Below, in pieces: positions 1 to 5,276 of a stretch of DNA of 5,556 bases. The number at the start of each line of letters is the position of its first letter. The first letter of the stretch is position 1. Both the position numbers and the translations under genes were made by a program. Source of the stretch: an uncultured Ruminococcus sp. (lineage in GTDB: Bacteria > Bacillota > Clostridia > Oscillospirales > Acutalibacteraceae). Location: assembly GCA_934476515.1 (NCBI GenBank), contig CAKSNZ010000051.1:1-5556 (forward strand), given 5' to 3'. A model generated the notes under the pieces. That model did not search any database. It was not told the origin of the DNA and saw nothing but the letters and a program-made list of their open reading frames with translations.

Positions 1-4
1 GGTT

Positions 5-10
5 TCCTCC
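5..10 (-). promoter_or_regulatory. Ribosome binding site of a leftward gene off the left edge
   Basis: Read on the minus strand, GGAGGA is followed by only AACC before the window ends, so a start codon would fall just outside. Together with the extended -10 promoter about 20 nt upstream, this indicates a leftward gene beginning immediately left of position 1. An in-frame ATG at 13-11 (ATG GAG GAA) is possible but has no ribosome binding site of its own, so the off-edge start is preferred. Confidence 0.55.
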
Positions 11-27
11 ATTGGAATATTAATTTT

Positions 28-59
28 ATTATATCATATTCCCCCTGTTACTCTATCAA
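28..59 (-). promoter_or_regulatory. Extended -10 promoter for the leftward gene off the left edge
   Basis: On the minus strand TGATATAAT (36 to 28) is a perfect -10 hexamer with the TGn extension. A TTGATA (59 to 54) lies upstream with a long 20-bp gap, so the extended -10 probably carries most of the promoter strength. The predicted start near 21 gives a short leader with the GGAGGA ribosome binding site at 10-5. The inverted repeat 32-40/61-69 overlaps this promoter. Confidence 0.5.
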
Positions 60-69
60 AAATATGATA
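32..69. repeat. 9-bp inverted repeat overlapping a promoter (possible operator)
   Basis: TATCATATT (32-40) and AATATGATA (61-69) are exact reverse complements separated by 20 nt. One arm overlaps the -10 element of the leftward promoter and the other lies just upstream of the -35 candidate, so a dimeric regulator could bridge the promoter. There is no U-tract, so it is not a terminator. The arms are AT-rich, and chance occurrence cannot be excluded. Confidence 0.4.
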
Positions 70-87
70 AACTCTCCAGCGATAGCT

Positions 88-279
88 GACAGAGGGATTG
101 TCTAGTAGGCAGTAATAGATAGATAAAATTTAGATAGGAAAACAAAACCTATTATATATCTATCGAATAAAATTGATATAGCAAAAAGTATATACCATAA
201 CAATCCCTCAGTCGCTCTTTAAGAGTAAATTGTCATTCTTCCAATTTACAAGCGACAGCTCCCTTTACACAAGGGAGCC
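88..279. repeat. Structured intergenic repeat-like element with inverted ends
   Basis: GACAGAGGGATTGT (88-101) and ACAATCCCTCAGTC (200-213) are inverted copies with one mismatch, enclosing an AT-rich middle that holds a smaller imperfect hairpin (ATAGG 134-138 with CCTAT 148-152). To the right is a branched hairpin: GTCGCT (211-216) with AGCGAC (251-256) outside, and GTAAATTG (225-232) with CAATTTAC (242-249) inside. A separate GC-rich hairpin follows, GCTCCCTT (258-265) with AAGGGAGC (271-278) and a 5-nt loop. There is no credible coding frame. The words AATCCCTCAGTC and GACAGCTCCCTT resemble a short dispersed repeat I remember from gut Clostridia; this is recollection, not a search. It could be a MITE-like relic without a transposase gene. 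Confidence 0.55.
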
Positions 280-371
280 TTATTTGCTAAAAATTAACAC
301 TTTACATCTAGCACCACAAACCCTAATTTATAGTAACGAATTTACTTATGAAACAAACAAAAATAACAAAT
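280..371. other. AT-rich spacer with no recognised feature
   Basis: This stretch lies between the structured repeat and the terminator of the 428-931 gene. Both strands lack a credible ribosome binding site plus open frame; the longest ATG frame, at about 348, encodes about 16 residues. I see no promoter, hairpin or RNA gene here. With the entries for 1-279 and 372-415, this completes the gene-free left flank. Confidence 0.6.
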
Positions 372-415
372 AAATATAAAAAAGGGTATTTCAAATAAAG
401 ATTGAAACACCCCTT
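372..415 (-). terminator. Intrinsic terminator of the 428-931 gene
   Basis: On the minus strand, 415-402 pairs with 394-382: AAGGG with CCCTT, one bulged G, then TGTTTCAA with TTGAAATA including one G-U pair. The loop is 7 nt and a run of six U residues (383-378) follows. It begins 12 nt past the stop codon. The plus strand has no U-tract after the stem, so the orientation is leftward. Confidence 0.8.
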
Positions 416-427
416 AAAAAATAACAA

Positions 428-931
428 TTATTTATTTTTTATCGCATTAAGCAGTTTGATAATTTCGGCAAAGCCAAGCATAAACATACCACCAATAAAG
501 CTTACACCCCACCAAGCAACAGCAACAGCAAAGCTAAAGTAATATGTGTCCTCCGGAATATTCTTTGTATAGCCCATAGCAAAACCAAGAATTGCACCAA
601 TAATAAAAATTGCATATGCAATACCGGTTAACACCTTTGCTACTTTATTTTCCTTATTAACAGGTGTTGTGTTATCACTTTGTTTGCAATACTTTAAAAT
701 TTCCTCATATTCCTCATCGGTAACATTGATTGGAATTTTCTTAAAATATCTGCCTTCCTTAGTTTCTTGGTCATATTCATAATCGGGATATTCTTCACTC
801 CAAGCAGAGCTTTGGGAATATTCTTTCTCACAAATTCCTAAATCCATAAGCAACTCTCTTTTTTCTTTATTTTTATTATTCTCAATTTCTGCTTTCTTTT
901 TATTAATAAATTCTTGTACTATTTTATTCAT
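428..931 (-). CDS. Conserved-looking hypothetical protein with two C-terminal membrane helices
   Basis: This gene encodes a 167-residue protein of unknown function. Residues 1-30 are charged and helical (Lys/Glu-rich, coiled-coil-like). Residues 40-82 are acidic and contain EGRYFKKIPINVTDEEYEEI, a linear segment that looks conserved. Two hydrophobic segments follow, about 97-120 and 131-156, joined by a short loop, with a Lys-rich tail. There is no signal peptide. The positive-inside rule places both ends in the cytoplasm, as a hairpin anchor in the membrane. The ATG is supported by AAGAGG (945-940) eight nt upstream. The gene has its own promoter (966-994) and terminator (372-415), so it is a single-gene unit. 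I recall similar small proteins in Ruminococcaceae without an assigned role. It could be a stress-related or envelope-associated protein, but nothing in the sequence decides this. Confidence 0.8.
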   Translation of the reverse strand: MNKIVQEFINKKKAEIENNKNKEKRELLMDLGICEKEYSQSSAWSEEYPDYEYDQETKEGRYFKKIPINVTDEEYEEILKYCKQSDNTTPVNKENKVAKVLTGIAYAIFIIGAILGFAMGYTKNIPEDTYYFSFAVAVAWWGVSFIGGMFMLGFAEIIKLLNAIKNK

Positions 932-939
932 AATTATTA

Positions 940-945
940 CCTCTT
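940..945 (-). promoter_or_regulatory. Ribosome binding site for the 428-931 gene
   Basis: AAGAGG on the minus strand lies 8 nt before the ATG at 931-929. No other start codon in this frame has a comparable site, so this fixes the start. Confidence 0.7.
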
Positions 946-965
946 GAATTATATTTCAATTATTA

Positions 966-994
966 ACTGTATCACCATACTGTTATTTTGTCAA
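966..994 (-). promoter_or_regulatory. Sigma-A promoter of the 428-931 gene
   Basis: On the minus strand a perfect TTGACA (994-989) is followed after exactly 17 nt by TACAGT (971-966), preceded by TGA (an extended -10). The predicted transcript would start near 960 and have a leader of about 28 nt before the ATG. Confidence 0.65.
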
Positions 995-1032
995 TTTTTG
1001 TAATTTTATTTGCTACACCCTATTCAGTGGAC

Positions 1033-1070
1033 AAAAGAAAAGCACCCGTCACAACAGTGACAGGCACTTT
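1033..1070 (-). terminator. Intrinsic terminator of the 1117-1920 gene
   Basis: On the minus strand, AAAGTGCCTGTCAC (1070-1057) pairs along its full 14 bp with GTGACGGGTGCTTT (1052-1039), around a TGTT loop, followed by TCTTTT. Three of the pairs are G-U; on the plus strand these become A-C mismatches and no U-tract follows, so the hairpin works only leftward. It begins 46 nt past the stop codon at 1117. Confidence 0.85.
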
Positions 1071-1116
1071 CCCAAAGTTAATATGAAAATATTTTTAAAT
1101 TCTTTTTTATTAAATA

Positions 1117-1920
1117 TTACTGATTTTGTAGTGTTTCTGCAAAACGAGAAGTTTTCTTCTTCTTAACCTTTTCAGGTTTAACAGTTTTGCCAATGTACTT
1201 TCTGCCACCCTTAGAATACTTCTGCATATCTTCATCAAAGTGTTCATAAAGCTTATCATACTGTTCATCAGTTAGAGAGTTAATAATAACAATATTAACG
1301 ATTGAACGAGTATCTGCATCACCGTTATTGTACTGACGGTTAAGTAGTTGAGCTAACTTTTCAACCTGCTTTTTGCTAGGGTTCTTCATATATTCCTTTA
1401 CTTTTGGAACAATGTGTTCCTTAGTAAAAGTAACACCTCTAAATGGGTAGTAGTTGTCAGCTTCTTCCTTAATTTCATCCTTTAGTTCAGGGAAGAATGT
1501 TACAAATCTTTTTGCTAAAAATTCAGGGTCAGCACTACCCTCATCCTTATTTTTCTTCTTTTTCTTCTTAGCCTGTTGAACTTTCTTTAGCTGAGTTTTG
1601 TCACCAAGCATTTCGGCAAAGTCTTTACCGATAGATTCAGCATCAGCCATTGTGTCACTTTCAGGGTCAAATAGCCATGTAGCCATATTCTTCCAGTCAT
1701 TATCAGGACCTTCTTCTGTCATACCACATGAACGAAGTACAAGGTGGTTGTCCTTTTCTGTATAAATAACTGAATAAATAAGACTGCCATTTGTAAACAT
1801 AGCAACCTTTTCACCATCATCAGAGGCTACATTCTGTTGTGTAAAGCCTTGTTGTGACAATGCCTTTTCTACTTTATCTGTAATAGCACTAAATGCTTTA
1901 TTTAAAATATTATCTGCCAA
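1117..1920 (-). CDS. Hypothetical two-domain protein with a poly-lysine linker, TTG start
   Basis: This gene encodes 267 residues of unknown function. The N-terminal part (about 1-112) looks like a compact alpha/beta domain, with a segment around 63-90 (CGMTEEGPDNDWKNMATWLF) rich in acidic and aromatic residues. A Lys-rich linker (residues 118-125, almost all lysine) joins a helical C-terminal part (about 130-236) containing FFPELKDEI and PFRGVTFTKEHIVPKVKEY, followed by a basic tail (239-259). There is no signal peptide or membrane segment, so it is likely cytoplasmic. The start is TTG at 1920-1918: GAAAGGA (1937-1931) sits 10 nt upstream, and the nearby ATG at 1931-1929 is out of frame. The gene has a perfect sigma-A promoter and a strong terminator, suggesting solid expression as a single-gene unit. 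The basic linker and tail could bind nucleic acid or another polyanion; that is inference. I cannot assign a family with confidence. Confidence 0.85.
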   Translation of the reverse strand: MADNILNKAFSAITDKVEKALSQQGFTQQNVASDDGEKVAMFTNGSLIYSVIYTEKDNHLVLRSCGMTEEGPDNDWKNMATWLFDPESDTMADAESIGKDFAEMLGDKTQLKKVQQAKKKKKKNKDEGSADPEFLAKRFVTFFPELKDEIKEEADNYYPFRGVTFTKEHIVPKVKEYMKNPSKKQVEKLAQLLNRQYNNGDADTRSIVNIVIINSLTDEQYDKLYEHFDEDMQKYSKGGRKYIGKTVKPEKVKKKKTSRFAETLQNQ

Positions 1921-1930
1921 GGTAAATTCA

Positions 1931-1937
1931 TCCTTTC
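1931..1937 (-). promoter_or_regulatory. Ribosome binding site that selects a TTG start
   Basis: GAAAGGA on the minus strand is a close match to the anti-Shine-Dalgarno complement and lies 10 nt before the TTG at 1920-1918. The overlapping ATG at 1931-1929 is 11 nt upstream of the TTG and out of frame, so it cannot start this protein. Confidence 0.75.
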
Positions 1938-1951
1938 AATCTTGTCTTTCA

Positions 1952-1980
1952 ATTATACCTTGAATACAAGGATTTGTCAA
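1952..1980 (-). promoter_or_regulatory. Perfect-consensus sigma-A promoter of the 1117-1920 gene
   Basis: On the minus strand TTGACA (1980-1975), a 17-nt spacer and TATAAT (1957-1952) form an exact consensus. The spacer holds a perfect inverted repeat, CCTTG (1958-1962) and CAAGG (1967-1971), which may be an operator. The promoter is divergent from the murI promoter, with 22 bp between the two -35 elements. Confidence 0.85.
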
Positions 1981-2002
1981 AGGTTTTTCCCTTTACTTGC
2001 CC

Positions 2003-2031
2003 TTGAAAGTTACTTCTTTCTATGATAAAAT
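2003..2031 (+). promoter_or_regulatory. Sigma-A promoter of the murI operon
   Basis: TTGAAA (2003-2008), a 17-nt spacer and TAAAAT (2026-2031), with a TGA extension immediately before the -10. The predicted start near 2038 leaves a leader of about 50 nt, which holds a hairpin (2052-2076) and the ribosome binding site at 2080. I see no other promoter before argS. Confidence 0.75.
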
Positions 2032-2051
2032 GAATGTGTATGTTATATAAA

Positions 2052-2076
2052 AGACAAAATTATGGAATTTTAGTCT
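2052..2076 (+). promoter_or_regulatory. Leader hairpin just upstream of the murI ribosome binding site
   Basis: AGAC plus AAAATT (2052-2061) pairs with AATTTT (2066-2071) and GTCT (2073-2076), giving 10 bp with one bulged A and an ATGG loop. It ends 3 nt before AGGAG. There is no U-tract, so it is not a terminator. It could stabilise the 5' end of the mRNA, affect ribosome access, or be chance in AT-rich DNA. Confidence 0.4.
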
Positions 2077-2079
2077 GAT

Positions 2080-2084
2080 AGGAG
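2080..2084 (+). promoter_or_regulatory. Ribosome binding site of murI
   Basis: AGGAG lies 6 nt before the ATG at 2091 and fixes the start. The resulting N-terminus matches the usual beginning of glutamate racemases. Confidence 0.75.
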
Positions 2085-2090
2085 ATTACA

Positions 2091-2903
2091 ATGGATAAAA
2101 GAGCTATTGGTGTGTTTGACTCCGGACTTGGTGGACTAACTGCCGTTAAGCAGTTAATTAAGGTTTTGCCAAATGAAAATATTGTTTATTTTGGTGATAC
2201 CGGCAGAGTACCATATGGTTCAAGAAGTAATGACACTATAAAAAAATACGCTTTACAAGATGCAAACTTTCTATTAAACCACAATGTAAAAATGGTTATT
2301 GCTGCTTGTGGTACAGTTTCTTCAGTAGCCGGTGATTTATTGAGAGCTCAAGACTACCCATACACCGGTGTTGTAAACCCTACTGTATATACTGCAGTAC
2401 GCACAACTAAAAATAAAAGAGTTGGTGTTATCGGTACAAGTGCTACAATCGGTAGCCATAGCTACAAAAAAAGACTGACTGAGGAAGACCCTGAAATTAA
2501 GGTCTTTGAACAGGACTGTCCTCTATTTGTTCCACTTGTTGAAAATGGTTTCATTGATAAAAATGACCCTATTGTACACCTTACAGTAGAAAGATACCTT
2601 TCCACATTAAAAGAAAATAATGTGGATACATTAATCCTAGGATGTACCCACTACCCTATTCTTAGAGAGGCTATCGCCCAAGTAATGGGAGAAAGTGTTA
2701 CATTAATTGATAGTGGTATGGAAACTGCTTATTATGCAAAGAAAGTTCTTAAGAGAGAAAACCTACTTGCACCAAGTGACCAAGTAGGCAAAAATGAATT
2801 TTATGTTAGCGACACTCCGGATAATTTTGAAAAGGTTGCTGAAATTTTCTTAGGACAAAATATTGACCACTATGTAAAACAGATAAATATAGAGGAATAT
2901 TAA
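2091..2903 (+). CDS. murI: Glutamate racemase
   Basis: This cytoplasmic, cofactor-independent enzyme interconverts L- and D-glutamate and supplies D-Glu to MurD for the peptidoglycan stem peptide. At 270 residues it is full length for the family. Visible family signatures are IGVFDSGLGG near the N-terminus (Asp10, Ser11), YFGDTGRVPYG, the first catalytic cysteine Cys73 in AACGTVSS, GVIGTSATI, CPLFVPLVENG, and the second catalytic cysteine in LGCTHYP (Cys185, with Thr186 and His187). The two-cysteine layout and the CPLFVPLVE block favour glutamate over aspartate racemase. One oddity is that the usual Asn after the first cysteine (CNT) is Gly74 here. It is the first gene of a three-gene operon and its stop codon overlaps the start of the next gene by one base (TAATG), which suggests translational coupling. 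Confidence 0.95.
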   Translation: MDKRAIGVFDSGLGGLTAVKQLIKVLPNENIVYFGDTGRVPYGSRSNDTIKKYALQDANFLLNHNVKMVIAACGTVSSVAGDLLRAQDYPYTGVVNPTVYTAVRTTKNKRVGVIGTSATIGSHSYKKRLTEEDPEIKVFEQDCPLFVPLVENGFIDKNDPIVHLTVERYLSTLKENNVDTLILGCTHYPILREAIAQVMGESVTLIDSGMETAYYAKKVLKRENLLAPSDQVGKNEFYVSDTPDNFEKVAEIFLGQNIDHYVKQINIEEY

Positions 2904-3334
2904 TGAGTAAAAAGTATTTGATTACATTCTATGCTTCTCAAAGCAACCTGCAAGAAAAGGATGAGATGACTTTTACTGCACCGGCTGAGTATTATGAGGA
3001 AAACGGCATAAGAATTGTAAAATATAAAGAGTATTCTGAAGATAGTCAGCTTGAGGGTGACTATTCGCTAAACACCATTAAAATTGTAAATGACAGTAAA
3101 CTCTCTATTCTCAGGGAAGGTGACCACACAACAAGGCTTTTCTTAGAAAAAGACAAGGTACATAACTGCCATTACAGAACAAAAATGGGTGACTTAATGT
3201 TTAGTGTATTATGTACAAAGCTACACAATAATTTAACAGATAACGGTGGTAAGCTTGATGTTGCTTATAGCCTTGACTTAAATGGTGAAACTGTCAGCTA
3301 CAACCGTTTTATTCTTACAGTAAAGGAAAATTGA
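2903..3334 (+). CDS. DUF1934 (YwiB-type) beta-barrel protein
   Basis: This gene encodes 143 residues, the usual size for the DUF1934/YwiB family, whose members are predicted small cytoplasmic calycin-like beta-barrels of unknown function. What I see fits: alternating polar/hydrophobic strands throughout, an N-terminal strand KYLITFYA, an acidic YYEENG turn region, LNTIKI (56-61), SILREGDHTTRLFLEKDKVH (68-87), YRTKMGDLMF (91-100) and a C-terminal pair KLDVAYSLDLNGE and RFILTV. There is no signal peptide or membrane helix. The start overlaps the murI stop by one base and has AGAGGA (2891-2896) at a 6-nt spacing. The family is known next to argS in Bacillus subtilis (ywiB-argS), and here it again lies directly before argS, so the assignment rests on both sequence pattern and context. 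Its biochemical role is unknown. Confidence 0.85.
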   Translation: MSKKYLITFYASQSNLQEKDEMTFTAPAEYYEENGIRIVKYKEYSEDSQLEGDYSLNTIKIVNDSKLSILREGDHTTRLFLEKDKVHNCHYRTKMGDLMFSVLCTKLHNNLTDNGGKLDVAYSLDLNGETVSYNRFILTVKEN

Positions 3335-3335
3335 T

Positions 3336-5072
3336 ATGTCAAAAACTGCTACACTTGCAAAACAACAAATGAAAGATGTTATTACATCTGCTATTAATAA
3401 AGCTATACAGAACGGTGCATTACCTGAGGGCGATATTCCGGAATTTATTATTGAAAAACCTGCCGATAAGTCTAACGGCGACTTAGCAACAAACTGTGCA
3501 TTAGTTTCAGCAAAAACTTTTAGAATGCCACCATTCAAAATTGCTCAAGCTATTACAGAAAATATTGATTTAGCCGGTACTCTATTTACTAAGTTTGAAA
3601 CTGCAGGTCCAGGTTTCATTAACTTCTTCCTATCACAAAGCTACTACAGCAAGGTACTAAAGGAAGTTGAAGAAGAAAAGGAAAACTTTGGTCAGAGTAA
3701 TTACGGTCAAGGTGAAAAGGTAATGGTAGAATTTGTTTCTGCTAACCCTACAGGCCCTATGCATATGGGTAACGCAAGAGGTGGTGCTTTAGGTGACTGC
3801 CTAGCATCTGTTCTTGATAAAGCCGGTTACAATGTATGGAGAGAATTCTATGTAAATGATGCCGGTAATCAGATTGAAAAATTTGCTTGTTCACTTGAAG
3901 CAAGATACCTACAGATTTATGACGAAACAGTACCTTTCCCTGAAGACGGTTATCAGGGTGGTGATATTACAGACCTTGCTAACCTATACAATGATGAAAA
4001 CGGTGACAAGCTACTAAATGTTTCATCAGAAGAAAGAAAGAAAGCACTTGTTGACTTTGCACTACCAAGAAATATTAAGAAAATGCAAAGTGATATGGCT
4101 AAGTATAAAATCACTTATGATAAGTGGTTCTTTGAAAGTGAACTTCACAAAAGTGGTGCAGTTAAGGAAGTTGTTGACATTCTTACAAAGAAAGGTCTAA
4201 CATACGAAAAAGAAGGTGCTGTTTGGTACAAGAACAAAGAAGTTGTTACAAAGAAACTTCTTGCAGAAGGTAAAAAGCAAGATTACATTGATAAGCTAGA
4301 ACTAAAGGATGATGTTCTAATTCGTCAAAACGGTAACCCAACATATTTTACTGCTGATATTGCTTACCACAAGAATAAGTTTGACAGAGGATTCACAACA
4401 CTTATTGATGTATGGGGTGCTGACCACCATGGCCATGTTATGAGAATGAAAGGTGCTATGGATGCTATCGGTTATGACGGTGACAAGCTAAACGTTCTAT
4501 TAATGCAACTTGTTAAATTGGTTCGTAACGGTGAACTTGTAAAGATGAGTAAGAGAACAGGTAAAGCAATTCAACTTGCCGACCTGCTTGAAGAAGTACC
4601 TGTTGACTCAGCAAGATTTTTATTTAACACAAGAGAGGCTAACAGTCAGATGGACTTTGACCTTGACCTTGCAGTTAAAGAAGATAACCAAAACCCTGTT
4701 TATTATGTTCAGTATGCTCACGCCAGAATTTGCTCAATTCTAAAGGCTCTTGAAAAGGACGGTATCACACCAAAGGATTGTTCAGAAAGTGACCTTGATG
4801 TGCTAACTGCTCCTGAAGAAATTGATATTATCAGCCACCTAGCATCATTTGAAGATGAGATTATCTCTGCTGCTAAGGACTATGACCCAACAAAGATTAC
4901 TCGTTATGTTACAACTCTTGCAACATTGTTCCATAAGTTCTACAATGCTTGTAGAGTTAAGGGCGATGACGAAAAGCTAACTCAGGCAAGACTTGCTCTT
5001 TGTGTTGCAGTTAAGACAGTTATTAAGAACGTTCTAACAATGTTCAATATCTCTTGCCCTGACTCAATGTAA
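3336..5072 (+). CDS. argS: Arginyl-tRNA synthetase
   Basis: This class Ia cytoplasmic synthetase charges tRNA-Arg with arginine using ATP. At 578 residues it is full length. Domains in order: the ArgRS-specific N-terminal domain (about 5-105, with NGDLATNCAL at 47-56 and GPGFINFFL at 91-99); the catalytic Rossmann core with SANPTGPMHMGN (135-146) as the HIGH motif and EFYVNDAGNQ just after; ADIAYH (340-345) and WGADHHG (360-366); KMSKR (403-407); and the C-terminal DALR anticodon-binding domain (about 455-578, beginning with YYVQYAHAR and ending NISCPDSM). The fourth HIGH residue is Asn146 instead of His, which I recall as usual for clostridial ArgRS. It begins one nt after the DUF1934 stop, with AAAGGA (3322-3327) upstream, and is the last gene of the operon. 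Leucine is mostly TTA, CTA and CTT. Confidence 0.97.
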   Translation: MSKTATLAKQQMKDVITSAINKAIQNGALPEGDIPEFIIEKPADKSNGDLATNCALVSAKTFRMPPFKIAQAITENIDLAGTLFTKFETAGPGFINFFLSQSYYSKVLKEVEEEKENFGQSNYGQGEKVMVEFVSANPTGPMHMGNARGGALGDCLASVLDKAGYNVWREFYVNDAGNQIEKFACSLEARYLQIYDETVPFPEDGYQGGDITDLANLYNDENGDKLLNVSSEERKKALVDFALPRNIKKMQSDMAKYKITYDKWFFESELHKSGAVKEVVDILTKKGLTYEKEGAVWYKNKEVVTKKLLAEGKKQDYIDKLELKDDVLIRQNGNPTYFTADIAYHKNKFDRGFTTLIDVWGADHHGHVMRMKGAMDAIGYDGDKLNVLLMQLVKLVRNGELVKMSKRTGKAIQLADLLEEVPVDSARFLFNTREANSQMDFDLDLAVKEDNQNPVYYVQYAHARICSILKALEKDGITPKDCSESDLDVLTAPEEIDIISHLASFEDEIISAAKDYDPTKITRYVTTLATLFHKFYNACRVKGDDEKLTQARLALCVAVKTVIKNVLTMFNISCPDSM

Positions 5073-5276
5073 GTTTCAATTTATCTTTATCATTTCTGAG
5101 TATCTAGGTGATTTTAGTTTAATAGATAATTTGAATTAAAGTCCTTTAAAGATAATTAAAGCTATTTTATGCTAATATATATAATTCATAAAAGTATATT
5201 TAAGTGTATTAGTGTTGTGTAAAGATTATTGAATTATATTCAAAAGTATTAAAGTAATTTAAAATATATTAAACCC
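5073..5276 (+). other. Long AT-rich 3' untranslated region of the murI operon
   Basis: These 204 nt between the argS stop and the terminator contain no credible open frame. A TATAAT occurs at 5180-5185 but without a convincing -35 element, so a small RNA ending at the terminator is possible but unsupported. A 6-bp inverted repeat, TTGAAT (5229-5234) and ATTCAA (5238-5243), is present. Short AT-rich words such as AAGTATTAAAG recur. Confidence 0.5.

Noticed and set aside
189..200. 12-bp direct repeat TATATACCATAA, also at 5459-5470
   Set aside because: It lies beside both flanking repeat elements, which drew attention, but an exact AT-rich 12-mer pair is expected by chance in a 5.5-kb AT-rich window. 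No larger shared block surrounds it.
258..278. GC-rich hairpin read as an intrinsic terminator
   Set aside because: The 8-bp stem is good, but neither strand has a proper U-tract after it, and no gene ends nearby. It fits better as part of the structured repeat.
88..279. CRISPR array
   Set aside because: There are inverted repeats but no regularly spaced direct repeats of constant length with unique spacers, and no cas gene.
949..954. TATAAT on the minus strand close to the 428-931 start as an alternative -10
   Set aside because: Transcription would begin within the ribosome binding site at 940-945. The TTGACA-17-TACAGT promoter upstream is better placed.
2032..2090. T-box or riboswitch upstream of the operon containing argS
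   Set aside because: The leader from the predicted start is only about 50 nt and holds one small hairpin. There is no room for a T-box specifier stem and antiterminator, and no terminator is present.
3278..3538. Minus-strand open frame of 86 codons
   Set aside because: It lies antisense across the end of the DUF1934 gene and the start of argS, both well supported, and has no ribosome binding site or recognisable protein pattern.
4018..4200. Plus-strand open frame of 60 codons inside argS
   Set aside because: It is an alternative frame of the argS coding sequence, rich in Lys/Leu because of the underlying codons, with no independent start signal.
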